Shown here piece by piece: positions 45,179-53,201 of a stretch of DNA of 61,214 bases. Location of the stretch: contig QIAP01000049.1 in NCBI GenBank assembly GCA_003225075.1, positions 1-61,214 on the forward strand, read 5' to 3'. The notes below the pieces were generated by a model. The model made no database searches, was not told the origin of the DNA, and saw nothing but the letters and a program-made list of their open reading frames with translations. The translations under genes were made by a program, and so were the position numbers. This DNA is from Acidobacteriota bacterium (GTDB taxonomy: Bacteria; Acidobacteriota; Terriglobia; Terriglobales; Acidobacteriaceae). How positions within the stretch are numbered: position 1 is the first letter of the stretch; each line of letters starts with the position of its first letter.

Positions 45179-45952
45179 ATGGCCGTTCTAGATGCTACCC
45201 AACGCTTTTCGTCGCGCGTCGAAAGCTATGTCCGATATCGCCCCGGATATCCTCCCGAGATCGTCGATCTTCTGCAGCGTGAGTGTAGGCTGACTCCAGA
45301 TTCCGTAATCGCGGATATCGCCTCCGGCACGGGTTTTCTTACGCGCATTTTCCTGGCAAATGGGAATCGCGTCTTCGGCGTGGAACCCAACTCCGAAATG
45401 CGCCAGGCTGGCGAACGATTACTCGGTGAGTATACAAATTTCGTCAGCGTGGACGGCACAGCAGAAGCCACTACCCTGGACGCTCGTAGCGTAGATTTCG
45501 TCACCGCCGCCCAAGCCGCCCACTGGTTTGATCGTGACAAAGCCCGACGGGAGTTCGTGCGCATTCTCAAACCCGCTGGCTGGTGCGCGCTCATCTGGAA
45601 TGACCGCCGCACGGACGCAACTTTCCTTCGGGCATACGAACAGTTGCTGCTTACCTATGGCACAGACTACAAGGAAGTGCGCCACGTTGGGAACGACACC
45701 GCGATAAGTATCGATTCTTTCTTCGCGCCTTCGACTTTCAAGACTCAGATTTTTGCAACCCGCCAGGAATTTGACTACGACGGCCTTGAGGGCCGCTTGC
45801 TCTCTTCTTCCTACACTCCGCAACCAGGCCATCCCAATTACCCGCCTATGCTGCGGGAATTACGAAATATCTTCGATGCCTATCAACAGAAAGGACTGGT
45901 GACGTTGCATTACGATACTCGCGTGTATTACGGCCAGTTACAAGCCAGATAG
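45179..45952 (+). CDS. Class I SAM-dependent methyltransferase
   Basis: 257 residues. Motif I VIADIASGTGFLTR, the acidic loop FGVEPNSEM, and VDFVTAAQAAHWFD form the Methyltransf_11/25 core. The N-terminal FSSRVESYVRYRPGYP is typical of a common uncharacterised bacterial group. Substrate unknown. Its start is 77 bases from the divergent peroxiredoxin-like gene. Confidence 0.88.
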   Translation: MAVLDATQRFSSRVESYVRYRPGYPPEIVDLLQRECRLTPDSVIADIASGTGFLTRIFLANGNRVFGVEPNSEMRQAGERLLGEYTNFVSVDGTAEATTLDARSVDFVTAAQAAHWFDRDKARREFVRILKPAGWCALIWNDRRTDATFLRAYEQLLLTYGTDYKEVRHVGNDTAISIDSFFAPSTFKTQIFATRQEFDYDGLEGRLLSSSYTPQPGHPNYPPMLRELRNIFDAYQQKGLVTLHYDTRVYYGQLQAR

Positions 45953-46001
45953 TGTTTGGTCAAGCACCGAATGTCAGTGCAAACTCCTCAAGCCTGATTA
46001 A

Positions 46002-47498
46002 ATGAAGCTTCCGCTGATTCCAGGAAATCCAAGGATCAACGTGCCAGAAGAAAAAACCTTTCACATGTCTCCGGATGATTTCCGTCGTCACGGCCATGTC
46101 CTTGTGGACTGGATCGCCGACTATTACGCCCACATCGAATCGTTCCCAGTGCTTTCGCGCGCCGAACCCGGCCGGATTCGCGCTTCACTTCCCCCCCATG
46201 CGCCCGCCACCGGTGAGCCCTTCAACACTATGTTGCACGATGTCGAGAAGCTCATTCTTCCTGGCATCACCCACTGGCAGTCGCCGAATTTCTATGCCTT
46301 TTTTCCATGCAATTCTTCCGGACCCGCGATTCTGGGTGATCTGCTATCTTCCGGGCTGGGCGTGCAAGGCATGCTCTGGGCCACCAGTCCGGCGTGCACC
46401 GAACTTGAGACCCATGTGCTCGACTGGCTGGTGCACATGCTCGCCTTGCCGGAGAAATTCCTCTCCAGCAACACTGGCGGCGGGGTAATCCAGGACACAG
46501 CCTCAAGCGCCTCGCTCTGTGCTCTGGTGGCTGGCCGCGAGCGTGCCACCAACTTCGCCAGCAATCAAAAAGGCTGTGATGGGCGCCTTGTCGCCTACAC
46601 TTCCGCTCAGGCGCATTCTTCGATTGAAAAAGCTGCCAAGATTGCTGGCCTCGGTCGCGACAACCTGCGGCTGATAGAAGTCGATAAGAACTTCGCTATG
46701 CGGCCCGACATACTCGCTCGTCAAATCGAGGAGGACCGTCGTGCCGGACTCCTTCCCTGCTTCGTCTGTGCCACCGTGGGCACCACTTCATCCAACGCAC
46801 TTGACCCGGTCCCGGAAATCGGCCGCATCTGCCGCGAACGCGGAATCTGGTTCCATGTGGACGCGGCCATGTCTGGCACTGCTGCCCTCTGCCCGGAATT
46901 CCGCCACATCCACGACGGACTCGATTACGCCGACAGCTACTGCTTCAATCCACACAAGTGGATGTTCACCAATTTCGATTGTGATTGCTTCTACCTAGCC
47001 GATCGAAAGGCGCTGATACAAACCCTCAGCGTTCTACCGGAATACTTGCGCAACCAGGCCACCGAATCTGGCGCCGTGATTGACTATCGCGACTGGCAGA
47101 TCCCTCTGGGGCGGCGCTTCCGGGCGCTTAAATTGTGGTTTGTGATTCGCCATTACGGCGTTGAGGGTTTGCAGCACCACATCCGCCGCCACGTCGAGTT
47201 GGCCCAAAAATTTGCGGGCTGGATAATAAAGGACGATCGCTTTGAACTCGCCTCGCCCGCGCCGCTGAATCTAGTCTGTTTCCGCCACAAGGGCGGCGAT
47301 GCCGTCAATCAGTCACTAATGAACCGTCTGAACGCTGGCGGCGATCTTTATCTCACGCATACAAAGTTGAACGACAAATTCACCATTCGTCTTTGCGTCG
47401 GACAAACCAACACCACGGAGCGGCACGTGGAGCGTGCATGGCAGCGAATTCAGGAAGAAGCAGCGCGGTTAGACAATTCCGCGAGAAACACAGCTTGA
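46002..47498 (+). CDS. Group II PLP-dependent aromatic L-amino acid decarboxylase
   Basis: 498 residues. The family order is conserved: ESFPVLSRAEPG near the N-terminus, HWQSPNFYAFFP, the STSNTGGG-like LSSNTGGGVIQDTASS, HVDAAMSGTAALCPEFR (PLP-stacking and Asp), and the Schiff-base Lys in CFNPHKWMFTNFDC. The enzyme decarboxylates aromatic amino acids (Trp, Tyr, DOPA or Phe) to amines in the cytoplasm; the specificity cannot be read from sequence. The first 20 residues are an extension, and an internal start at codon 22 is possible. Convergent with the transketolase genes. Confidence 0.93.
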   Translation: MKLPLIPGNPRINVPEEKTFHMSPDDFRRHGHVLVDWIADYYAHIESFPVLSRAEPGRIRASLPPHAPATGEPFNTMLHDVEKLILPGITHWQSPNFYAFFPCNSSGPAILGDLLSSGLGVQGMLWATSPACTELETHVLDWLVHMLALPEKFLSSNTGGGVIQDTASSASLCALVAGRERATNFASNQKGCDGRLVAYTSAQAHSSIEKAAKIAGLGRDNLRLIEVDKNFAMRPDILARQIEEDRRAGLLPCFVCATVGTTSSNALDPVPEIGRICRERGIWFHVDAAMSGTAALCPEFRHIHDGLDYADSYCFNPHKWMFTNFDCDCFYLADRKALIQTLSVLPEYLRNQATESGAVIDYRDWQIPLGRRFRALKLWFVIRHYGVEGLQHHIRRHVELAQKFAGWIIKDDRFELASPAPLNLVCFRHKGGDAVNQSLMNRLNAGGDLYLTHTKLNDKFTIRLCVGQTNTTERHVERAWQRIQEEAARLDNSARNTA

Positions 47499-47526
47499 GG
47501 TGTATGTATCGGTAAGAGAAGAACGA

Positions 47527-48501
47527 CTACTTCCGCTTCAGGACCCGCTTCACCGCAGACACAACATTCGATGCGGTTAGCCCATACTTTTCCATCAGCT
47601 GATCCGGCGCGCCTGATTCTGCAAACGTATTCTGAATTCCGACGAATTCCATTGGCACGGGAGTCGACAATGCAACTGCCTTCGCCACCAGAGATCCCAG
47701 GCCACCTTCGAGTACGTGCTCCTCCGCGGTAACAATCGCGCCGCACTCCCGTGCCGCTCTTGCGACCGCCGGTTCGTCCAGCGGCTTGAGAGTGTGCATA
47801 TCGATCACCCGGGCGGAAATTCCTTCGTCTTCGAGCTGGGATTGCGCTATCAGCGCTTGTGCCACCAGAAGTCCGCAGGCAATGATCGCAACGTCGTTTC
47901 CGGTGCCGTGCACCTTAGCTCTGCCGATCTGAAAACTGTCCTCGGCACCATAAATGATCGGCGCCTTCGGACGTCCCGTACGCATATAGATCGGCCCCGA
48001 GTGCTCCGCCATGGCCTTCACTAGCGCTCGTCCCGAGAACTCATCCGACGGCACCAGCACTGTAAATCCGGGCAACGCGCACATCAGTGCATAATCCTCA
48101 ATCGCCATCTGGCTGGGCCCATCTTCGCCGATCGAAATTCCGCCATGTGAGCCGCAGAATTTGGCATTCACGTGCGGATATGCCACGCACATCCGCAACT
48201 GGTCGTACCCTTTGTCGCATAGAAATACTGCGAAAGATGATGCAAATGGAATCTTCCCCGACAGCGCCAGCCCGCTGGCAATTCCCACCATGTTCGCTTC
48301 AGCAATGCCGCAGGTAAAGAACCGTTCCGGAAATTGTTTCTCGAACTTAGCGCTATAAGTAGATTTCGCCAGGTCCGCATCCAGCACCACCACGTTCGGA
48401 TTCGTCTTCCCCAACTCGGCCAGAGCCTGGCCATAGGCTTCCCGCGTGGCGACCCCCATCTTGAGTTCGAATTTCGTCTTCACCGTTGTGCTGGTTCCCA
48501 A
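47527..48501 (-). CDS. Transketolase C-terminal subunit
   Basis: 324 residues. This is the pyrimidine-binding plus C-terminal part of transketolase (ATREAYGQALAELG, DLAKST, RFFTCGIAEANMVGIASGLA with the catalytic Glu, FCGSHGGISIGEDGPSQ). The TTG at 48501 has GGGAGG a few bases upstream; an ATG at 48459 also exists. It pairs with the N-terminal subunit 90 bases upstream to form a split transketolase of the pentose phosphate pathway, as in archaea and many Acidobacteriota. Confidence 0.94.
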   Translation of the reverse strand: MGTSTTVKTKFELKMGVATREAYGQALAELGKTNPNVVVLDADLAKSTYSAKFEKQFPERFFTCGIAEANMVGIASGLALSGKIPFASSFAVFLCDKGYDQLRMCVAYPHVNAKFCGSHGGISIGEDGPSQMAIEDYALMCALPGFTVLVPSDEFSGRALVKAMAEHSGPIYMRTGRPKAPIIYGAEDSFQIGRAKVHGTGNDVAIIACGLLVAQALIAQSQLEDEGISARVIDMHTLKPLDEPAVARAARECGAIVTAEEHVLEGGLGSLVAKAVALSTPVPMEFVGIQNTFAESGAPDQLMEKYGLTASNVVSAVKRVLKRK

Positions 48502-48591
48502 GTTTCCTCCCGTTCATGTGGGGCGGCCACCCGTCGGCAGTCCAGCGCGAACCTACGCTTGACAGCAGCAGTCCTGAAACACTCAAGTCTC

Positions 48592-49434
48592 CTACACAAC
48601 CGCTGCTTCCAACTCCTGCACTGCCGCTTGCACCTGCTCCGGCTTGGGCGCAATGCCGTGCCACTCCGGATTATTCTCCATGAAGGACACGCCCTTACCT
48701 TTGATCGTGTGCGCAACAATCGCAGTGGGCTTGCCAGCCTTACCGGTACGCGCCTCTTCCAACGCGGGAATAACTTGCTCGAAGTCGTGTCCATCAACTT
48801 CCACCGCAAACCAGCCAAATGCGCGAAATTTCTCCGCAAGCGGCGCGGGATCAAGAATGTCTTTCACGAATCCATCCAACTGCTGCCGGTTGTTATCCAC
48901 AATACAGGTGAGATTCGCCAGCTTGTGAAACCCGGCAAACATGGCGGCTTCCCAGTTCTGTCCTTCCTGAACTTCACCATCACCCACCATCACAAACGTG
49001 TGATAGTCGCGCTTGTCGAGCTTCGCTGCCAGCGCAGTGCCAATCCCGATGGACAAGCCTTGCCCCAACGAACCCGTTGAGGTCTCGAGAATCGGCAATA
49101 TGCGTTTGTCGGGATGTCCCTGCAGCGGCGAACCAAGCTTGCGCAGAGTATTCAACAGAGCAGAATCAATGTAGCCGGCTTCAGCGTAGGTCGCGTACAG
49201 GGCGGGGCAACCGTGTCCCTTCGACAGAATGAAACGGTCGCGGTCCGGCAAGTTGGGATTCTTGGCATCATGCCGCATCACGCGGAAGTAAAGCGCAATG
49301 AGCAATTCCACTTCCGACAATGACCCGCCGGGATGTCCACTGCCGGCAGCGCCAATCATCCGCACGAGGTTGACACGCATCCGGCGGGCGATGCGCTTCA
49401 GTTCGTCCACTGAGGGCGCGGTCCGATCGGTCAT
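48592..49434 (-). CDS. Transketolase N-terminal (TPP-binding) subunit
   Basis: 280 residues. TPP motif GDGEVQEGQNWEAAMFAG ... NN, SKGHGCPALYA, and GSLGQGLSIGIG are present. The ATG at 49434 overlaps the GAF protein stop (ATGA), and its Shine-Dalgarno GGGAG is inside the end of that ORF, so translation is coupled. Forms the transketolase heteromer with the downstream C-terminal subunit. Confidence 0.95.
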   Translation of the reverse strand: MTDRTAPSVDELKRIARRMRVNLVRMIGAAGSGHPGGSLSEVELLIALYFRVMRHDAKNPNLPDRDRFILSKGHGCPALYATYAEAGYIDSALLNTLRKLGSPLQGHPDKRILPILETSTGSLGQGLSIGIGTALAAKLDKRDYHTFVMVGDGEVQEGQNWEAAMFAGFHKLANLTCIVDNNRQQLDGFVKDILDPAPLAEKFRAFGWFAVEVDGHDFEQVIPALEEARTGKAGKPTAIVAHTIKGKGVSFMENNPEWHGIAPKPEQVQAAVQELEAAVV

Positions 49435-49937
49435 TTTTCTCCCACTGCTGCGGAGATACTTCGCTTACCTTCCCCCGCCGGCTGAGGACGTCGAGCCGGC
49501 ACTTCTGCCATGCGCGCAGCAGCCACGGCTTCTCGCGCTTTGCGCACAATATATTTTCCTCGGCCCGTCAGAAAACGAGCCAATAGAGTGGCAAGCTTTT
49601 TCAGCAGAATCCGCTCCGCGGGAGAGAATGCATTCTCGCGATCACTTTCCACCGCGAGCACGCCAAGTTTACGACTTGCGATTTTGATCGCAACTAGAAT
49701 CTTCGACCGCGTGTTCGGCAGGGCGAGCGCATCTACGCTTGTTTCGGTGCTTGCGCCCAGCAGTTGTTGGCGATTCTCCTCGATCGCCAGGTAGATCCCC
49801 ATCCAGGAATAATGGCGGCCCTGGCACATGGTTTCAATGACGTCGTCCAGCGGAGAATGGTGGAAGGAAGGTTTGTTTGCAGCCAGCAACTGCTCAATCT
49901 GAGTAAGCACTTGGGGAGCGGAGCGATAGGTTTTCAA
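49431..49937 (-). CDS. GAF-domain protein
   Basis: 168 residues from a TTG at 49937. A single GAF fold covers about residues 25-130 (SWMGIYLAIEENRQQLLGAS, SKILVAIKIASRKLGVLAVESD, FSPAERILLKKLATLLARFL), followed by a basic, Ala/Arg-rich tail. No output domain. It might sense a small molecule and is translated just before transketolase, which is an unusual pairing. Ligand unknown. Confidence 0.8.
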   Translation of the reverse strand: MKTYRSAPQVLTQIEQLLAANKPSFHHSPLDDVIETMCQGRHYSWMGIYLAIEENRQQLLGASTETSVDALALPNTRSKILVAIKIASRKLGVLAVESDRENAFSPAERILLKKLATLLARFLTGRGKYIVRKAREAVAAARMAEVPARRPQPAGEGKRSISAAVGEK

Positions 49938-50065
49938 TCGCGAGTCCTGAAGGCAGATTTTGTAGGAAACGCCCCTAGTCTAACCGCAGTGGAAATGCCG
50001 GTCAACGCTTTCGAGTGTGCATCGAGGATGGTGCACCATTGGGCGGGAATTCTGACGGAAGACCT

Positions 50066-50998
50066 TCAATCCGCGGGCACGGGCGCAGGCCGCCCAACTG
50101 TGGGACTCTTCTTAGGGTGGTGTTCTGGATTAACCTGCGGTTCGGGCGTCAGCCACTTACGAACTTCGGGCAGCGCCGCCCGCATCACTATTTCTCCCGC
50201 TCGCACCAGGTCCTTCGAGCGCACGAAATCGTCATATTCGAACCCTTTGACATCCGGTTCGATTACCAGGTCGGCTGCTTGCTTCCACACGCCGCAGTTC
50301 ATATCTTGCGCAATGGCAAAGCACTGTCCGATCACATCAAAAACGTGTCGCGGTCCGGCTGCGGTCGTCCAGCGGCCCCTCAAGTACACCGCCAGCACTC
50401 GATCAGCGCCCATCTCCCGTAATGGAACCGTTGGCACAGCATGCGCGAGCATGCCATCCACTAGCAATCGTCCGCGAATATTCACCGGCAAGAACATTCC
50501 CGGATATGCGCAACTGGCGCGCACCGGGTCAATCAGCGGACCAGAATGAAAGACTACTCCCTCGCCGGTCGAAAAATCAGTCGCCGTTATCGCCAAAGGA
50601 ATGCGCAGTTCTTCAAAATTTTTAACTCTCAAGACTTTGCTCAGGAAACCAATCATGCGTTGGTTAGTTGCGAAGCCGTAGCGAGAAACTGTCCATCGCG
50701 CAAAATCTCGAAACCGTACGTGAGTGGCCACGTCTTCGAGTTCCGCTGCCGACATGCCACCGCAATAAAGCGCGCCAATGAGCGCACCCACGCTGGTACC
50801 AGCCACAATACTGATGGGAATTTTTTCTTCTTCGAGGACCTTAAGCACGCCAATGTGGGCCACGCCGCGGGCGAAGCCCCCGCCCAGCGCCAATCCAATT
50901 CGGGGGGCCAGCGAAACCGGATCGAGTCCACCAATAGGCCGCGAAAGCTCACGCCCAAAGGCTCGAACCGACCGTATGATCATACCCAGACTCTTCAC
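50066..50998 (-). CDS. Patatin-like phospholipase (RssA/YchK-like)
   Basis: 310 residues from a GTG at 50998 (an ATG at 50983 is an alternative). Oxyanion motif GGGFARGVAHIG, nucleophile elbow AGTSVGALIGAL, and the catalytic Asp in LLVDGMLAHAVP give a complete dyad. No membrane segment. The C-terminal tail is Pro-rich. The family hydrolyses acyl groups of membrane lipids or is a serine hydrolase of unknown target. Divergent from the Nudix gene. Confidence 0.92.
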   Translation of the reverse strand: MKSLGMIIRSVRAFGRELSRPIGGLDPVSLAPRIGLALGGGFARGVAHIGVLKVLEEEKIPISIVAGTSVGALIGALYCGGMSAAELEDVATHVRFRDFARWTVSRYGFATNQRMIGFLSKVLRVKNFEELRIPLAITATDFSTGEGVVFHSGPLIDPVRASCAYPGMFLPVNIRGRLLVDGMLAHAVPTVPLREMGADRVLAVYLRGRWTTAAGPRHVFDVIGQCFAIAQDMNCGVWKQAADLVIEPDVKGFEYDDFVRSKDLVRAGEIVMRAALPEVRKWLTPEPQVNPEHHPKKSPTVGRPAPVPAD

Positions 50999-51110
50999 CG
51001 GAACCCCACATCCCGGTTGCCCGGAAACCTAATCCACCATCTACCAATAGGATGCCACTTTCCCCACAAGTGATGCAGACCACGTTCGTGCTATGGAGCA
51101 TTACGAAGGG

Positions 51111-51130
51111 GCGGTTACCGGCGGTTACCC
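51111..51130. repeat. Tandem decamer in divergent promoter region
   Basis: GCGGTTACCG followed directly by GCGGTTACCC. The 10-base period places both on the same DNA face, as expected for adjacent protein contacts. It lies between the patatin (left) and Nudix (right) genes. Confidence 0.3.
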
Positions 51131-51176
51131 CCTTTGCCCTATCGTCTCAGCCCTCCTTGTCAGATAAGTGCGCGGA

Positions 51177-51707
51177 ATGACTAAGTTCCATAATCCTGTT
51201 AACTTGTGGGCCATGGTCCGCGAGATTTCCGCAGGCGGAATAGTTATCCGGCGCTTGGAAAACGCCTGGTGGACGGCTGTAATTGAGCCCCGGAAGGACG
51301 ATCTGCAAAAAGAAGCTGTTCTGGCCGCTACGTCAAAGCCCCAAAAGGTATTATTCGCCTTGCCCAAGGGCTTGGTCGACCTTGGCGAAAAGCCGGAACA
51401 AACCGCGTTGCGGGAGGTTCGCGAGGAGACCGGCATCACCGCGCTCCCGATTGCCAAACTCGCCGATATCAAATACGTTTACGTCCGCAGTTGGAGCGAT
51501 AACCTGCGAGTTTTCAAGATCGTAAGCTTCTATCTGCTGCGTTACCAGTCAGGAGAAATCGATGACATCGCTCCTGAGATGCGCATCGAGGTCAACCGCG
51601 CTCTCTGGATCCCGCTTGCCGACGCCGCCAAGAAGCTCGGTTACAGCAATGAACGCAAAGTCATCCGTCTGGCCGAGGAATATTTGCAATCTCATCCGGA
51701 GGTTTAA
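51177..51707 (+). CDS. Nudix hydrolase
   Basis: About 176 residues from the ATG at 51177 (a GTG at 51168 or ATG at 51213 are alternatives). The Nudix box is GLVDLGEKPEQ..ALREVREETGI (GX5EX7REUXEEXGU satisfied), within a beta-rich core starting REISAGGIVIRR. It cleaves nucleoside diphosphates linked to another group; substrate not predictable. The VIT1-family gene follows 6 bases later and is probably co-transcribed. Confidence 0.93.
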   Translation: MTKFHNPVNLWAMVREISAGGIVIRRLENAWWTAVIEPRKDDLQKEAVLAATSKPQKVLFALPKGLVDLGEKPEQTALREVREETGITALPIAKLADIKYVYVRSWSDNLRVFKIVSFYLLRYQSGEIDDIAPEMRIEVNRALWIPLADAAKKLGYSNERKVIRLAEEYLQSHPEV

Positions 51708-51713
51708 CTTCGA

Positions 51714-52409
51714 ATGTCGCGCGCACAGCACGTTGAAAAACACTTCACCGCTGGAAATTTTGTCCGTGACGTTGTGATTGGCATGTCCGACGGCCTCACT
51801 GTTCCCTTCGCGCTGGCCGCCGGCTTGTCTGGCGCCGTGCAGCAGACTCACATCATCGTGATTGGAGGCCTGGCGGAAATCGCAGCCGGCTCCATTGCCA
51901 TGGGCCTCGGCGGGTATCTCGCCGCCCGAAGCGACGCCGAACATTATGAGCAGGAACGGGTGCGCGAATACCGCGAGATCAAAGAGCTTCCCGACGAAGA
52001 GATGGCCGAGGTCGCTCGCGTGTTTCACGCTTACGGTATGACCGAATCAGAAAGCGTTCCCGTAGTCGAAGCCCTGAGCCGCCGTCCCGACGCCTGGGTG
52101 GATTTCATGATGCGTTTTGAATTGGGACTCGAGCAGCCGGACCCGAAGCGCGCCGTGACCAGTGCGTCCACCATTGCCGGTGCGTACATTGCCGGGGGTT
52201 TCATTCCACTCTCTCCCTACATGATCCTTGGGAATGCCTGGCAAGGACTAATAGTTTCCGCCGTGGTAACGCTGGCTGCGCTGGGAATCTTCGGATACAT
52301 TAAAGGCCGCTATACCGGCTCCAAACCCTTCCGCAGCGCATCACAAACGATGGTGATCGGTGGAGTTGCGGCCACCGCAGCCTTTGTGCTTGCAAAGCTC
52401 ATCTCCTGA
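51714..52409 (+). CDS. VIT1/CCC1-family iron/manganese transporter
   Basis: 231 residues. The N-terminal KHFTAGNFVRDVVIGMSDGLTVP motif and first helices with EIAAGSIAMGLGGYLA are the signature of the VIT1/CCC1 family, followed by a charged cytosolic loop (EHYEQERVREYREI) with Glu residues that bind metal in this family, and three more helices. It exports Fe2+ or Mn2+ from the cytoplasm. Close to the Nudix gene (6-base gap). Confidence 0.93.
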   Translation: MSRAQHVEKHFTAGNFVRDVVIGMSDGLTVPFALAAGLSGAVQQTHIIVIGGLAEIAAGSIAMGLGGYLAARSDAEHYEQERVREYREIKELPDEEMAEVARVFHAYGMTESESVPVVEALSRRPDAWVDFMMRFELGLEQPDPKRAVTSASTIAGAYIAGGFIPLSPYMILGNAWQGLIVSAVVTLAALGIFGYIKGRYTGSKPFRSASQTMVIGGVAATAAFVLAKLIS

Positions 52410-52584
52410 TCCGTTGTTAAAACATTTGTTCTTGACATGGTATATAAGTGCGCTCCTACGATCAATCAGGTAATAGGGCGCATGTCCTGCCATCCTCACC
52501 CCACATAAAGACGGCATGCGCCAGTTGTTTTCTTGAACACCTCCGACGTTTCTCCAGTACGTACTTTGTCGATCTTCCAGCATA

Positions 52585-53103
52585 ATGGGCTCCGTGAACT
52601 CCTCCAGCATCTCGATCCACCGGAACAGTAGGCCGAATAAAAGATTCTTGTCCCGGCGCCTGATCCTTGATGCATGGAAAAGAACCGTTCGGGCGGTTCC
52701 TTTTTGGCTCACGATGCTGATGTTCCTTGCGACCGCTCTGTTTGCTCGCAGCCGCGCCGCGTCGTTGTCCAACGTCGATCCGGAATACATCGTGGCCCTG
52801 TCGACGGCCAACCGCTTTCTTCATGCCTGGCAGATACAAGACCAGGAGACTGGTATCCTCCTGCTGAGCGATACGCTCAAGCAACAGTCCTCTGTTGACC
52901 GGCTACAAACTTACTTCTCCGGTTCCGCGCAACAGGCATTCGAAATCAGCCGCGGAAAAAGACTTCGGCCGGGTTGTTACACCTTTCCTGTGGCGATTTT
53001 CGACTCCCTCGCGAGCGATCACAAAAAGACTCGTCCCCACTCCTCCCGGATCGTCGTGATCCACACCGGAAAGAACGACTGGGCCGTGGATAGACTACCG
53101 TAG
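52585..53103 (+). CDS. Hypothetical membrane-anchored protein
   Basis: 172 residues. A basic N-terminus and one membrane helix (VPFWLTMLMFLATALFA, about 38-54) are followed by a soluble domain of about 110 residues with a VDPEYIVALSTANRFLHAWQ helix, a QTYFSGSAQQAFEISRG segment and a terminal beta hairpin (RIVVIHTGKNDWAVDRLP). No family recognised. The start has no clear Shine-Dalgarno. A possible promoter lies upstream: TTGACA (52432-52437) and TACGAT (52457-52462), spacing 19. Confidence 0.6.
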   Translation: MGSVNSSSISIHRNSRPNKRFLSRRLILDAWKRTVRAVPFWLTMLMFLATALFARSRAASLSNVDPEYIVALSTANRFLHAWQIQDQETGILLLSDTLKQQSSVDRLQTYFSGSAQQAFEISRGKRLRPGCYTFPVAIFDSLASDHKKTRPHSSRIVVIHTGKNDWAVDRLP

Positions 53104-53201
53104 CCCTTCCGCACATTTGGACATTCAACTCAACACATTCGATTGCTCCGCTCACGCACTCTTCCATCTACAATCTAAATTCGACCCCGGAGTCGTTCTT
53201 G

